From: Tretioscincus oriximinensis
Lineage: Eukaryota; Chordata; Lepidosauria; Squamata; Gymnophthalmidae
Length of the DNA stretch: 64,000 bases
Reading direction: 5' to 3'
NCBI GenBank assembly: GCA_022410635.1
Contig: JAJVDF010000278.1
Location: 1,435,425-1,499,424, forward strand
Shown here: positions 47,796-59,806 of the stretch, piece by piece
Position numbering within the stretch: position 1 is the first letter of the stretch
How the letters are laid out: each line of letters begins with the position of its first letter
The notes under the pieces: generated by a model
Databases searched by the model: none
The model's input: only the letters and a program-made list of their open reading frames with translations
Told to the model about the DNA's origin: nothing
Position numbers and translations under genes: made by a program

Positions 47796-48852
47796 GTAAG
47801 TGTCAGATTCTCTTGTCTCAGATCTCTTGATATATACATGGTGATAATGATAATGATAATTTGATGAAGTTTTGAATGTATGGCTAAAGTTAGATCTAAC
47901 AACATTTAGATCTTGCAAACTTCATAATATGCAATTTGATTTTTAATGAGCTTCTTTATCAGAACACCATCAAAATGCACTCAAAATGTAACATTTTGAA
48001 TACAGTTATTTAATTCATTATTAATTAATTATTTGAATGTTTGTCTGCAATATTATATTTCTTCAAAATCGGATTTACCTTTCCTGATACTGATCTCCAT
48101 GCAGTATTTTCTGAAATATGTGTGGAGGATATTCTTTATATAGAAATGCTCCAGGATCAAGTACAGCTATGAAGCAAATAAACCAATCTTATAATTTAGA
48201 TTAGCAAATGAACTTTAAAAGTGGTGATTTGCAATTCTGTTTTGTTTACTTAATCTAGGGGTTTCCATCTATTCTGTGACTGTGGTATTGCCTCCCTAGT
48301 TGCTTCATTTCACCATATTCCAGTTTTTGTTGATAAACTTTTTTTTTCTTTTTCACATTAAGGATCTGAAAGTCATTTTGGCTGCTTCCTTTCAACTCTG
48401 TGTAATTTTCTGAGGAAAAATACTAATATTACCCCTTGCCATTTTATAAGAAAGAGGAGGTCACATAATCAGAAGCTTTTCAGGCACCAGGAGGGAGCCC
48501 TCAAAAGCATTTTTCATTCTGAGGCATCACATGGGCAAGCTCTAACCCAATGGGAATGACTATTTTTTATGCTCCTGAGTGTCGCCACAACAGTGAAGCA
48601 GATAATCTTATAACTATAAGAGAAGGATAAAGTTCATACAGTTAAATCATAGTTTACAATTGAATTTCAGTCAGGTCAATAAATAAACTTTATCAGTGTA
48701 CTATAATACATAACAAAAAAAATTGCATCATCACTGCACTTCCATTTCATGCTTTTTGCTAATTTTTCTAGAATATTTGCTTATTAAAAATTTTCACTGT
48801 CTTCATTTCCTGTTAAGTTGCAGATTTTACATTTCATGGTTTTTCTCTGCAG
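47796..48852 (+). other. RASA2 intron 14
   Basis: No extra exon or repeat family recognised. Confidence 0.5.
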
Positions 48853-48959
48853 ATGACCCCCATGTACAGTATTCTGCAGTGAGCAGCTTTGTGTTTCTTC
48901 GTTTCTTTGCTGTAGCTGTAGTATCGCCTCATACTTTCCATTTACGACCGCACCACCCA
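48853..48959 (+). CDS. RASA2: RASA2 exon 15 (RasGAP FLR motif, residues 470-505)
   Basis: Acceptor tgcag, donor gtaagt. Encodes [20 protein letters not shown] and continues to HLRPHHP. FLR (484-486) followed by hydrophobics and SP is the RasGAP signature that positions the arginine-finger loop. Ends on a complete codon. Confidence 0.97.
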
Positions 48960-49739
48960 GTAAGTTCTGATGATGATCTGTTTGGACTCTATAGGCCATC
49001 TTAGTTAGAAAGGGGTACTTGGAAATAATCTTAAAATTTGTAAAGCAAACTGAGGATTGTGATCTTGAAGTGTATCTACAGTAGCTAATTGCCTGGACTC
49101 TAAATGCAGGAATACATTTTAAGGTGTTTCCATATCTACAAGTGCTTGAATGTAGACAAGTTGCGTGGCTGAAAAAATCAGACAGCTTGTACTCTGATTG
49201 AATATACTGGAGAACATTGCTTTGATACATCTGTTTTTTCAAACCAATATAAGCTTCAAAGTGATGTTTCAGATTATAGCAAAGGAGTTTAAAATTCATA
49301 TGGTTAATATTTCAACAATAAAATCCACGTAGCATGTAACTGTGAACATCAAACAGAATGGTTAGAATGATTAGAAGTCTATTTCATATATGAAGATCTT
49401 ACCTTCTGAGGCACAAAAGGTCTCAAAATCTTGTGTGGAAAACAGTAATGCATAAGATGCTTTTATTGCTTAACTTAAAAAGATACGTGCCATCCTGGAT
49501 CAGTTGCTATGAAACATAAATCGTTTATTAACTTACTAACAATAGTCAAACCCCCTAACACAAATACGCGTAACAATAACGTAACCGGAAAGCTAACACT
49601 AAACATAACAAGTGATTGCTTACAGAAAAATAACCCAGAAGTGGAGAGAATTAGGCCATGGCTCAAATAGGAGTGTGGTAGGTGCAGCAGTTTGACTGAC
49701 AGCCCAGGTCAGCCGCCCGGTCTCACCTTCAACCAGCTG

Positions 49740-49830
49740 GGCCACTTCCTGGGCAGCGAGAAGGAGGCAGGCTTGCTAGACAGTCTCCCTCCTTCCTCCT
49801 CTAGCAACGCCCGTCACTGCCTCATCCCTC
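49740..49830 (+). repeat. Unclassified repeat shared with 31630-31710
   Basis: ccacttcctgggcagcgaga followed by CT-rich blocks and tagcaac. Sits in a locally GC-richer patch (about 49680-49850) of intron 15. Confidence 0.55.
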
Positions 49831-51008
49831 AGCAGTAGCCAATTTCCTGGTTCAATTAATACATTACCTTGTTCTCACAGCAGCAGCCAACAGTTACTCT
49901 TCAGAGGCTTCCTATTATTAGAAGTAGTCTCACTGCCATTAAGTCCAATCGCCATTGATAGGCTCGATTTACATTAATTGTTGCAAAGTTGTAATGCAAA
50001 CCATTAATGTTAATGGCCAATACCATATCTCTGACGTTTCATTTGCTCATTTTCTCTGTTCTCATACTTCTAGGATCCCATCAGTGTACATGTATGGTTG
50101 GATTTTTTATTTCCAGTGTTCATTATTGATACATATGCATGGTGAACAGCACCTGACTTTCTGATCTCAGTGCCACAATGTGGAGAGATTCCTTTGGTGC
50201 GCTTCATAACCATGTCTCCTGTTTTTACCTTTCTAATCCATTTTCTGCCATTGGCAAAATTTGCCTGTTTCTCCCATGTAATAAAAACTGCCAGTCTCAA
50301 AACAGCACCCTTGTTAACATCTTTTTTGTTGTGAAAAAATCTGTTTCTTCCAAACCGTTGTTTTCTGCCCTTAGCCAGTTGCTTATCCATTATATAATCT
50401 GTCTTATATATCAGCTATGAACAGCAACTAGAGAGGAAATATGAGCAAGATCTCTCATCCTTAAGACACAGAGATAATCCGTCAAATACTTAACTCCTAA
50501 GTTGAATACATGGAGCTGCAGTTAGCAACATTCTGCTTCTTCTGTGGATGTCTTCTGTAATAGAATAAATCTTTTGAAACTTAAATGTTATGTGTATAAA
50601 CTGATCTCATTATGGAAGAACACTGAATTCTTACTCCAATTTGAACTCTCAGTATTTCCCATTTTTCTTTCAGCTCCCAGAAACTTTCTATCAGTTCATT
50701 TCATCACTCCACACTTATCTCGTATTTTTTATACTTATTTTAATATAAAAATATAGTCTCTTAATAATAATGGAGTATGCTAATGGCTATTTTATTTTGT
50801 AATATACCCATCCAAGTATTTAATAATCAATGGTTTTTATTTAGTTTTCCCGTATTTGCTGGGTATTATATCAGGTATATACCAAAGCAGCCGGAAAATG
50901 CTAGGCTAAGGAAAACTGTTTTTGTTGATTGATCATCAGTGTTTTCAGAGAAAATCCAGGCACTCATTAATATGTATATGCATCATAATTATTGTGGGAA
51001 TTCATGTA

Positions 51009-51310
51009 CAGTGGTACCTCGGTTCTCGAACACAATTCGTTCCAGCAGGACGGTCGAGAACCAATTTGTTCGAGAACCGAAGCAAGGCGCGCCGGGCCGA
51101 AAAAACGCACACTGATGACGTCAGCAAGGCGCGCCGGGCCGAAAAAACGCACTCTGATGACGTCAGCAAGGCGCGCCTGGCCGAAAGAACGCCGAAGGAA
51201 GTTCGAGTTCCAAATCGGTGTTTGGATTCCAGGACAAAAGTTTCTGGAATCTGCCGGTCGAACACCGATTTGGTCGACTTTCAAGGCGTTCGAGAACCGA
51301 GGTACCACTG
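51009..51310. mobile_element. Tc1/mariner-type MITE with TA duplication
   Basis: Flanked by TA at 51007-51008 and 51311-51312. Terminal inverted repeats start cagtggtacctcggttctcg on the left and match the right end, which finishes cgaggtaccactg. 302 bp, CpG-rich within AT-rich intron 15. No transposase. The interior holds a 42-bp tandem array. Confidence 0.88.
51082..51190 (+). repeat. 42-bp tandem repeat, 2.6 copies, inside the MITE
   Basis: Units start at 51082, 51124 and 51166 with gcaaggcgcgcc. The first two end in ctgatgacgtca. Each of these two carries a perfect CRE palindrome TGACGTCA, and all three carry GGCGCGCC. Because 42 is a multiple of three, the array produces long artefactual frames on both strands. 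Confidence 0.92.
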
Positions 51311-51818
51311 TAACATGAAGCAAAATAAAATGCATTTACTCTTCAGCCATTATAGTTACATAATCCTAAATTGTTTATATATGTTAATAAATACTTCAAT
51401 TTCACATTCTAGTTCTTTGTATTGAAAGGCTAGTGCAATTTGTCCTGCCAGCTCCAAAATTTGCTCCACATTTTGGATTTCATTCAGAAAGATATGGGAG
51501 GTATATAGGAGAATGTATAAAGAGGAAAAGAAAGCTACATAAATGCTGTTCTTCATCAAGTCTTTGGTTAATGTGTTTTTTTTACCTGCCTCTTTAATGA
51601 GAACACAATTGCAGTCTCTAAATCACTACTTTGTGTTACTTCCATTTTTATCCTCCTTCAACGCTACCGGCATTTTAACATAGAGATTGCTAGAGCATAG
51701 TGTTACGTTCTGATACTATGAAACTATTCATGAAATATATGCTGATCATTTTCTTCAGTCCAGATGGACAATATCATATCTTGCAAAATAGCAATATTTA
51801 TTTGAATATTTATTTTAG

Positions 51819-51905
51819 GATGTACAGATATCTCGAACATTAACCCTTATATCAAAAGCCATCCAGACTCTTGGAAGCTGGGGAAGTTTATCAAAAAGCA
51901 AACTA
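51819..51905 (+). CDS. RASA2: RASA2 exon 16 (RasGAP domain, residues 506-534)
   Basis: Acceptor tttag, donor gtaagt. Encodes DVQISRTLTLISKAIQTLGS then WGSLSKSKL. Eighty-seven bases with both ends on codon boundaries, so it could be skipped in frame. A Tc1/mariner-type MITE lies about 500 bases upstream in intron 15. Confidence 0.96.
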
Positions 51906-52006
51906 GTAAGTAGCTTTAGGTTTATTTTTGGCTTTGTATTTGCTTTGTTTACTGGTAGGATGCATACTCATCAGTTTTTATTCCCTTTCCTCCTCCATTT
52001 CTTTAG

Positions 52007-52084
52007 TCAAGCTTCAAAGAGATATTTATGTGTGAATTCTTCAAAATGTTTGAAGAAGAAGAGTACATCGAAGCTGTCAAAAAG
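52007..52084 (+). CDS. RASA2: RASA2 exon 17 (RasGAP domain end, residues 535-560)
   Basis: Acceptor tttag, donor gtattc. Encodes SSFKEIFMCEFFKMFEEEEY then IEAVKK. Only 101 bases of intron separate it from exon 16. Both ends fall on codon boundaries. Confidence 0.96.
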
Positions 52085-52427
52085 GTATTCTTTTCTATAT
52101 GCAAAATACTTACCTAGCTGGCTGTTTAAAAAGCTGCTTTCCTATAAAGTGGCTTGGGATGTGTATCTGACAATAATTTCTTTTTTAAAAAATAAAATTT
52201 AATTTAAGTTTATCTGTGATACGGAATGATTTATGCCTCAAAGTAAATTTAATTGTCCACAGTTTACAGTAAGTCCCGTGATCCTATATCCACTTATTAA
52301 AATTAAGGACCTATATGTGCAAAACTATCTTGACAAAAAAAAATTCTTAGATCTTATATAATTCTAAATTAATATATTTTATATACAGGAATTACTTCAT
52401 TCAATTGTAATATGTATTTATCTTTAG

Positions 52428-52501
52428 TTTTTAGATGAAGTATCATCTACTGAAAGTAAAGAGCCAAGTGTCATGAGTGAACCGGTGCATCTAAAGGAAG
52501 G
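52428..52501 (+). CDS. RASA2: RASA2 exon 18 (GAP-PH linker, residues 561-585)
   Basis: Acceptor tttag, donor gtaact. Encodes FLDEVSSTESKEPSVMSEPV then HLKE. Ser- and Glu-rich and probably flexible, connecting the GAP and PH domains. Confidence 0.94.
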
Positions 52502-52852
52502 GTAACTGAAGCATAAAATGATATATCTTGTCCTGTGTGTGGTGGGGGTTCAATCCTTGAACTTAGTCTTTCTGAAACTGTTTCAGAATCTTCACAGTCT
52601 TGAATCATAATACTTGGGCTGCAAGTCTTCTATTAGTTTCAGTGAACGGAATTAAGCAGATGGGCTTATAACTATCCCATATATCCCAAATCCCCCTCTT
52701 AAAAATAGTGTGAAATTCCTCTGCTTTTTTCAGTTTCTGAAATGTGAACTTTGAGCTTAACACTACCTTATTGCTGTTTGCATCTTTTCATGAGATCTAT
52801 TGCTGTGAAAATTTGATACCATTTCTTCTACTACACCTGAAATCTAAGCAGA

Positions 52853-54288
52853 CACATAAGAACCTAACATAAGGAGAGCCATACTTGATCAGGCCCTAGT
52901 CCAGCATTCTGTTTCATACAGAGGCCCACCAGATGCACCTGGGCAGTCCGAACAGAGGAAAGCAAAATATGCATCTGTGGAATTTCAGGAGTCCTGCCTG
53001 TTGCTCCATCCCAGAGGCAACATCCAGACATCTATTTTAGTACCCATTTATACCCTCGGTGACCATAAACCTGTCTAGTCCTGCTTTGAAGCTATCCAAG
53101 CTGTTAGCTACCACCACCTCTTCAGGAAGTAAATTCCACAGGCTGATGGTGCTCTGGGTGAAAAAATACTTTCCTTTGTCTGTTCTCACTTTTCTGCCCA
53201 TCAGTTTCAAGGAGTGCCCTCTGGTCCTAGTGTTGTATGATAGAGAAAACATTTTTCTCTATTCAACCTGTCCATCCCATGCATGATTTTGTACACTTCA
53301 ATCAGATCACCTCTCAAACATCTTTCAAGGATGAAGAGGCCCAGACGTCGTAACCTGACTTCACGAGGGAGGTGTTCCAGACCCTTGATCATTCTTGTTG
53401 CCTTTTTCTGCACCTTCTCTAGTTCCACAATATCCCTCTTGAGATGTGGTGACCAGAACTGAACACAGTATTCCAAATGTGGCCTCATCGCATATTTATA
53501 AAGAGGCAAAACAACATTTGCTGACTTGTTTTCGATTCCTTTCCTAATTCTCCCCAACATGGAATTTGCCTTTTTTGCTGCTGCTGCACACTGAGTTGAC
53601 ATCTTCATTGAATTGTCCACCAACACCCCAAGATCCTTTTCTTACTCAGTCACAGAAAGGTTGGTTCCCATCAGGTAGTAGGAGTAGTTGGGGTTCTTTG
53701 CCCCAATATGCATTACCTTGCACTTGCTTAAGTTGAAGTGCATTTGCCACTTTGATGCCCACTCACCCAATTTCAATAGATCACTCTGGAGTGCCTTACA
53801 ATCATTTTCAGTTTTCACTACCCTGAACAGTTTAGTGTCGTCAGCAAACTTGGTTACTTCACTATTTACCTCAGCATCCAGATCATATTGAAAGGCAAGG
53901 GTCCCAGTACAGATCCCTGGAGTATCCCACTTCTTACCTCTTTCCACTCAGAGAACTGTCCATTTATCACTACCCTCTGTTTTCTATCTTTTAGCCAGTT
54001 TCCAATCCAGGACAAAGACTATCCTCTTATACCATGAGTGTGGAGCTTTTTTATGAGCCTTTCATGAGGGACTTTATCAAAAGCCTTCTGAAAAAGTAGA
54101 TAGACAATATCAATTGGATCCCCTTTATCTACATGTTAACACCCTCAAATAATTAGTAATTTTGTCCTTAATTGTGGTTTCCTACACTTTACCTGGAACT
54201 GATGTTAAACTGACGGCTCTATAATTTCCGGGATCACCCCAGGATCCTTTTTTGAAGATTGGTGTTACGTTTGCTACCCTCCAATCAT
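52853..54288 (-). mobile_element. CR1 LINE, outer copy, 3' part
   Basis: Minus-strand CR1 with translated pieces PHLEYCVQFWSPHLKRDIVE, FADDTKLFRVVKTENDCKAL and WQMHFNLSKCKVMHIGAKNP, typical of the CR1 reverse-transcriptase C-terminus. Several frameshifts. The element stops at about 54288 and resumes after 54868 because another CR1 copy sits inside it. Lies in intron 18. Confidence 0.9.
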
Positions 54289-54868
54289 AAGAACATAAGA
54301 AGAGCCATACTGGATCAGACCACAGTGGCATCAAGTCCAGCATTCTGTGTCCCACAGAGGCCCACCAGATGCAGTCTGAACAGAGGAAAGCAAAATATGC
54401 ACCTGTTCTTGACTCCCTGCAAATGGTATTTCAGGAGTCCTGCCTGTTGCTCCATCCCGGAGGCAACATCCAGACATCCATCCTAGTATCCATTTATATC
54501 CTTGGTGTCCATAAACCTAGTCCTGTCTTGAAACCATCCAAGCTGTTAGCCACCACTACCTCTTCAGGAAGTAAATTCCACAGGCCGATGACCCACTGGG
54601 TGAAAAAATACCTTCCTTTGTCTGTTCTCACTTTTCTACCCAACAGTTTTAAGGAGTGCCCCCTGGTCCTAGTGTTGTGGGAGAGAGAAAACATTTTTCT
54701 CTATTCATCCTGTCCATCCCATGCATGATTTTGTACACTTCAATCAGATCACCTCTCAAACCGTCGCCTTTCAAGGCTGAAGAGTCCCAGACGTTGCAGC
54801 CTGACTTTATAAGGGAGGTGCTCCAGACCCTTGATCATTTTTGTTGCCCTTTTCTGCACCTTCTCCAG
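54285..54868 (-). mobile_element. CR1 LINE, inner nested copy
   Basis: Complete CR1 3' end, from the tail cataagaacataagaagagc to the cttttctgcaccttctccag region. It repeats the same segment already present at 52853-53425. It interrupts the outer CR1, so it is the younger insertion. Confidence 0.85.
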
Positions 54869-55115
54869 TAAATCTACTGGTACTGTGCCTGAACTTAAGG
54901 AAAGATTAAATATTTTGGTTAGAAGTTCAGCTATTTCACATTTGAGTTCTTTAAGAATTCTTGGATGAATGCCACCTGGCCCTAGGGATTTATTAATGTT
55001 CAGCTTATTAAGGCTAGCAAGGACCTCCTCCCTTGTTACACAATCCATTTTGCTTCTATGTAACTTTGCTTTCTTCCTTAAGCATTCACTCAGTAATACC
55101 TTTAGCTTTCGTTCC
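54869..55115 (-). mobile_element. CR1 LINE, outer copy, 5'-ward continuation
   Basis: Continues the outer copy: translated minus strand reads [20 protein letters not shown] then [19 protein letters not shown], the conserved CR1 segment that precedes the FADD region. Ends about 180 bases before exon 19. Confidence 0.85.
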
Positions 55116-55291
55116 ATATTTTCCTAGCAGCAGACTATTCTAGATTTCATCCTCTTGTTTCCTTGGATAGTTTTTATGTATTCTTTTTCAAATGCCTGAA
55201 AACATAAAGAAATAGGAATTGAATCTCTCCATGTATCTTGTCATTCTGTTTGGAAACCCGATATGTGAAAAAGATTTAAATGTTTCCACAG

Positions 55292-55398
55292 AGAAATGTA
55301 TAAAAGAGCACAAGGAAGAACACGTATTGGGAAAAAGAATTTCAAGAAACGCTGGTTCTGTCTGACAAGCAGAGAGCTTACTTATCATAAGCAACAGG
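55292..55398 (+). CDS. RASA2: RASA2 exon 19 (PH domain start, residues 585-621)
   Basis: Acceptor cacag, donor gtacta. Encodes [20 protein letters not shown] then [14 protein letters not shown], the first strands of the PH domain. The basic cluster KKNFKKR is where phosphoinositide headgroups bind in this family. Confidence 0.97.
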
Positions 55399-56481
55399 GT
55401 ACTATTATTTTTTATGTTTGTATCCCATCTTACAATTTCATAAATATATATATAAACAATATGTTAATGGTTTATTAAACCCCAGTCAGTTCAGAAATTT
55501 AAAACACATAATTTACAAACGACAAGTACTGAATGAAATATTTTTGCGAAAGATGGCTGGGAAGCAGGGTTGTCTAAAATCAGGTGGAAGTGTATTTCAC
55601 AACTTTGATGTGACTGTGTCCTATCCCTATGACATTTTTGGTTGTTTGAAGGCCTAATATTAACTGAGTTAACAGCAGGAGGCGGTGTTGCATCAGACCT
55701 CAAGCCAGTGGAAGATTCCCAGACTTCCTACAAAAATAATATTGAAATCCTTAATTCATCATGAGAGAAAGAAGAAGTAAAAAGTACAGATAACAATTTT
55801 GCTCTATTGGTTTGTCAAAAATAGCCAGCTTTTAAAGTTCAACTAATGAGTAAAATTGAGGTTGTGATTCACAACCTCTAGAACTATGCAACCCTAAGAA
55901 AATATTCCAAAATTATTTCAAAATTATTTAGAAAGTAATTTTCCTTGATCAGGGAGGAAAGGAATTTTTAAATGATATTGAGTCTTTGTGCATGTATTAA
56001 TCCAGCAGCCAAGAAAGAAAACCTCACATTTGAGCCTTGTGTCTCCCTTCTGATCTGGAAAGTCTCTAAAATCCCAGACCAGATTGAAGGGCAAATGGAG
56101 AGAAATAAAAAATACGAGGAAAAGCTTGGTGACGAACTGAGAGACAATTTACTTGACTACTATCTGCTTTTGATAGCAGTTCATTAGAACATATTAAAAC
56201 ACATGAATGTAAATAGTTATTTGAGCTTATATATATTGAAGATACTTTTAATTGCATCAGTTTTAAGAATTTATTTCTTTCCAATGTAAGAACTCTAGGT
56301 TTACAGATTAGACCATTGATAACATAACAATTTGCCAGTTGATTCCTAAAAAAATCAATTGCTAGAGTTATGTACTCACCAACATATGCTGGGGTTAATC
56401 TATAGCAAGCCTTTATCTTCACATTAAATTTTATGTACCCTTTTCCCAGTTAATACTTTTTACTGTTTTTTGTTTGCACAG
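55399..56481 (+). other. RASA2 intron 19
   Basis: No supported feature. Confidence 0.5.
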
Positions 56482-56564
56482 ATAAGGAACCTATTTATAC
56501 TATCCCGATCAAAAACATTCTTGCTGTGGAAAAGCTTAATGAGAGCTCTTTTAACAAGAAAAAT
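56482..56564 (+). CDS. RASA2: RASA2 exon 20 (PH domain, residues 621-648)
   Basis: Acceptor cacag, donor gtaagt. Encodes DKEPIYTIPIKNILAVEKLN then ESSFNKKN. Joins exon 19 within Asp621 (g+at). Confidence 0.96.
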
Positions 56565-56973
56565 GTAAGTTTGATGCAGATTTCCATCTGATACTTAACT
56601 ATTTTCAAAAATTAGTTTCCAAAACATAGTTTAGATCAGGGAAAAATAATTGCTTTATATTGAGGTATTCATTTTTTATTTTATCATAGTTTGTATGAAC
56701 TTTATATTGTATATCACTACCGGAAACATTCTAAAAGCAGCCACTTAAAAGTATGAATATAAATAAGTAATTGTAGTTTAGAACAAAAGATAAAAAGTAT
56801 GGAATTATATTAACAAAACAAATGGAAACTGGAGAAGTGTAAATCTATTTCTAGAAGGTGAAGAAAAAGAATCTATTCAAGCTCATTAAATAAATCAGCC
56901 AGTGCAAAATACTTTACACTGTTCATGTAATTTTCTCCAAGTTACTAAATGGAAAGGACATTTTCTTTTTCAG

Positions 56974-57182
56974 ATGTTTCAAGTAATACATGTTGAAAAG
57001 CCCCTTTATGTGCAGGCAAATAACTGTGTTGAAGCTAGTGAATGGATAGAAGCTCTCTGTAGAGTGAGCAGATGTAACCAAAAGAGACTGAATGTCTACC
57101 ATCCTTCTGCTTTTTTGAATGGAAACTGGCTTTGTTGTAAAGCTACACTAGAGACCTCAGTGGGTTGCACACCATGCACTGC
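56974..57182 (+). CDS. RASA2: RASA2 exon 21 (PH end and BTK zinc motif, residues 649-718)
   Basis: Acceptor ttcag, donor gtaagt. Encodes [20 protein letters not shown], the PH C-terminal helix ([10 protein letters not shown]), then the BTK motif with H691, C702, C703 and C713 as the expected zinc ligands. This is the largest exon (209 nt) and all four ligands are intact. Confidence 0.97.
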
Positions 57183-58045
57183 GTAAGTAATTACTGCTTA
57201 AAAAAATTGGAATGATTCAATACATAAAATCTATCATATCTGTATAGCAGTATCATACAAATGTTTGTGACTTTTGTTCTTGACTTTTGTAATCTAGCTA
57301 TTTAGATTATCTGAGATGTGGTTTTATATTCTATAAACTTACCTTGGGAATTGTTGTTTGAAAAAAGTTGAAACTTAGTCTCTGTTGCTTTCATTTTCCA
57401 CACTTCTGTCCTTCCCTAATCGTAGACTTTGGTAAACTTCCTCAAACAGTTTGCTCCAAAGAAAAATCTATATGCTAGTATTAAATTTACAGGAAAGGGG
57501 AGTATCAGTTACTTTAATTGTTTCAGCATAGAATTTAACTCCAGCCAATGTTACACTTGCTTTGAATCTTTTAAAAGGAACTAGATGTAAAATCAGGCAC
57601 AGTGTATAGTTTTGGTAGGTTTCTGCAGCCCATTCCCCTACATTCCTAGCCATGCAAGCTTTTACTGGTTCTTCTCTTTCATCTTTGGAAACAGCCCTTC
57701 TGTTCAGACTTGATGTCATGTGTGTTTGTCACTTGTCCTCAAAATCCTGGTGCACGAATCACTGACAGAATTAGGGTGTATGCCATGGGAGCAGAAAAAA
57801 ACATTCTCTTACTCTTAAATGTTGTTGGCTTTTCTATATACGGTACCTATTCAATTTTTTACATTCTTTAATTAAATGAAGTAACAATATATTGTTCATA
57901 AAATAGGGAATGCTTAGGGTTTAGGATTTATATCCTTGTGAATCCTGAATAAAGGATGCTTGTGAAAGATAATTTTATTGCATGCTTTTTAAATTGGTAT
58001 CCTGAGCAGTGAGAGTTCATAACAATCCTTACATTTTAATCGCAG
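57183..58045 (+). other. RASA2 intron 21
   Basis: No supported feature. Confidence 0.5.
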
Positions 58046-58149
58046 AGGTGCCCCTGCTGACATTCAGATAGAAATTGATGGGGATCGAGAAACTGAGCGA
58101 ATCTATTCACTTTTTGCAATCAATATGCCAAAACTGCAGAAGATGGAAG
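58046..58149 (+). CDS. RASA2: RASA2 exon 22 (C-terminal region, residues 718-753)
   Basis: Acceptor cgcag, donor gtatat. Encodes [20 protein letters not shown] then [15 protein letters not shown]. Joins exon 21 within Ala718 (gc+a). Confidence 0.95.
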
Positions 58150-58403
58150 GTATATTTGTATTATACTAACTGTAAATAATTGTTGGAAAAGTAGACATTA
58201 ACAAGGGAAGTGAATTGTAAATAAAATCGTTTCACATGTCACAGTGAAAAAAGCTTTTATATTTTTCTATCTTAAGTTCTGAACCACAAAGCCATTCAGT
58301 CAGTTTATACACAAAAAATAGGTAATTATTTAAAGTTTTCCTTTTGAATTCAAGAATATATTTTGGTTTAACAATTCCCTTAACAGAGTTATATCTATTT
58401 TAG

Positions 58404-58593
58404 AGGCTTGTGGGAGTATAGCAGTCTATCAAGGTCCTCGGAAGGAACCAGATGACTATTCCAACTTCAGAATTGAGGACTCAGTAGCAACTTTTCAAAC
58501 TCTGCAACAAATAATTTCTGTTGTTGAAAAGCTGAATGAACATCATGATAGATATCAGAAAAAAAGATCTTCTAGTGCTAAATATGGCAGTGA
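58404..58593 (+). CDS. RASA2: RASA2 exon 23 (C-terminal region, residues 753-816)
   Basis: Acceptor tttag, donor gtaagt. Encodes EACGSIAVYQGPRKEPDDYS, then a helical stretch (TLQQIISVVEKLNEHHDRYQ) and the basic tail KKRSSSAKYGS. Confidence 0.96.
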
Positions 58594-58699
58594 GTAAGTA
58601 TCTGTTACCAAGTTGAGCCTATTTCTTAACAAACTATATTTCTTTTCATGTTCTCTGAGGCTTTCGATGCTGGAATATAGTTTTTTTTAAATATCATTC

Positions 58700-58780
58700 A
58701 ACATACTTTATTTGTGTTTTTATCCCACCCTTTACCTAAAGGGTGCAACAGGTTGCAAACATAAAACAGTATCAAAGAAA
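58700..58780 (-). repeat. L2/SINE-like 3' tail
   Basis: tttatttgtgtttttatccc and accctttacctaaagggtgc resemble the reversed tail block of the L2/SINE families. Short and diverged. Confidence 0.45.
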
Positions 58781-59384
58781 AGAAAGGGGGAAAAGTTGAA
58801 ACATGTCAGTACTGTGCACCTTTTAATTAAAGTACATAAATTCATCAGTTGTGCAATTCTAGTTTGCAATATGATATATATGATAAACCAAGAAGGACGG
58901 CAGTCAAGGCCTATTCCTGGAGAGTCCTGCTAGCCAAAATCAAGGGTGCCAAGCAAAAATCTTATAGTCATATTAACTAAGAATATTTCAGGGCCCTAAA
59001 GAATACATCAAATTTCAAAATGATTGTATCTCCCACAGTTGAGTTCTTATCAAAGAATGTTGCATGACTGCAGACATATAAAGGTATCACTGCTAAATGA
59101 TAGTGATTTTCTTGCTCACGTGCCTAAACTGGAATTGCAGTCCAGGTAACTGCTAAGCTCTACAACTCCTTTGTCTTGATTCATTAGTGCTCATTAGATT
59201 AATAATTGCATCCATGATCATGAAGTAACATATCTAACATCATTTCTCTTGACTCGTACGTCTCCCTGACTTTCACAACTCCTATAAAGGATACTGGTAT
59301 ATATATCACCCAAACACAGCATACCTTCCTTACATTGCAAATCATGCTTCTCTCAACTGATTATCCACCCAGTTCACATCTTCC

Positions 59385-59560
59385 TTTTTTTTTTTTTTGT
59401 AAGAAGCATTTTATTCAAGTTGTTACCAATCCATCTTGACAGTTTTTGAGGGATCTTTTCTTTTTGCATACTGGTGCTGCAAGACAGAAAAGACCACTCA
59501 TTCTTTTTTCTTTCTTGTAGGAGACAGTTATGTACTCTAACAGATAGTCGAACAAAGTGA
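59385..59560 (-). pseudogene. Candidate processed retrocopy 3' end
   Basis: Read on the minus strand there is AATAAA (59415-59410), then tgcttcttac and a 14-base poly(A). This is the arrangement of a retrotransposed mRNA end. The parent gene is not identified; a possible tail reading KDPSKTVKMDW precedes a TAA. No clear target duplication. Could also be a chance A-rich tract. Confidence 0.3.
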
Positions 59561-59806
59561 TCACTGAGTATAAATTTTCTGTAGTATAAAATACAGAGTT
59601 TACATTTTATACTGGTGGATCATCTTATTTCTTCCTTGTATAAGGCACCATTTGTATAGAGCCTGGATTATTAGAGAGCAAAATGTATGTCTAGCAATCT
59701 GTTAAACATTCTTTCATGAGTATCTACAAAATGGAAGCCATTGATCTTGATTTTTTAAATATGTTTTTCCACTAGTTACTAAAGTTTTGGTTTTTGTTCT
59801 TTTCAG

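Noticed and set aside
48784..49299. 171-aa minus-strand frame over exon 15
   Set aside because: Antisense shadow of RASA2 exon 15 and intron sequence; no domain.
50922..51425. 167-aa and neighbouring frames around 51 kb
   Set aside because: Produced by the 42-bp (14-codon) tandem array of the MITE. Open on both strands, with no protein signature.
53207..53947. 139-aa and 101-aa minus-strand frames as a host gene
   Set aside because: They are CR1 reverse-transcriptase remnants (FADD region), broken by frameshifts.
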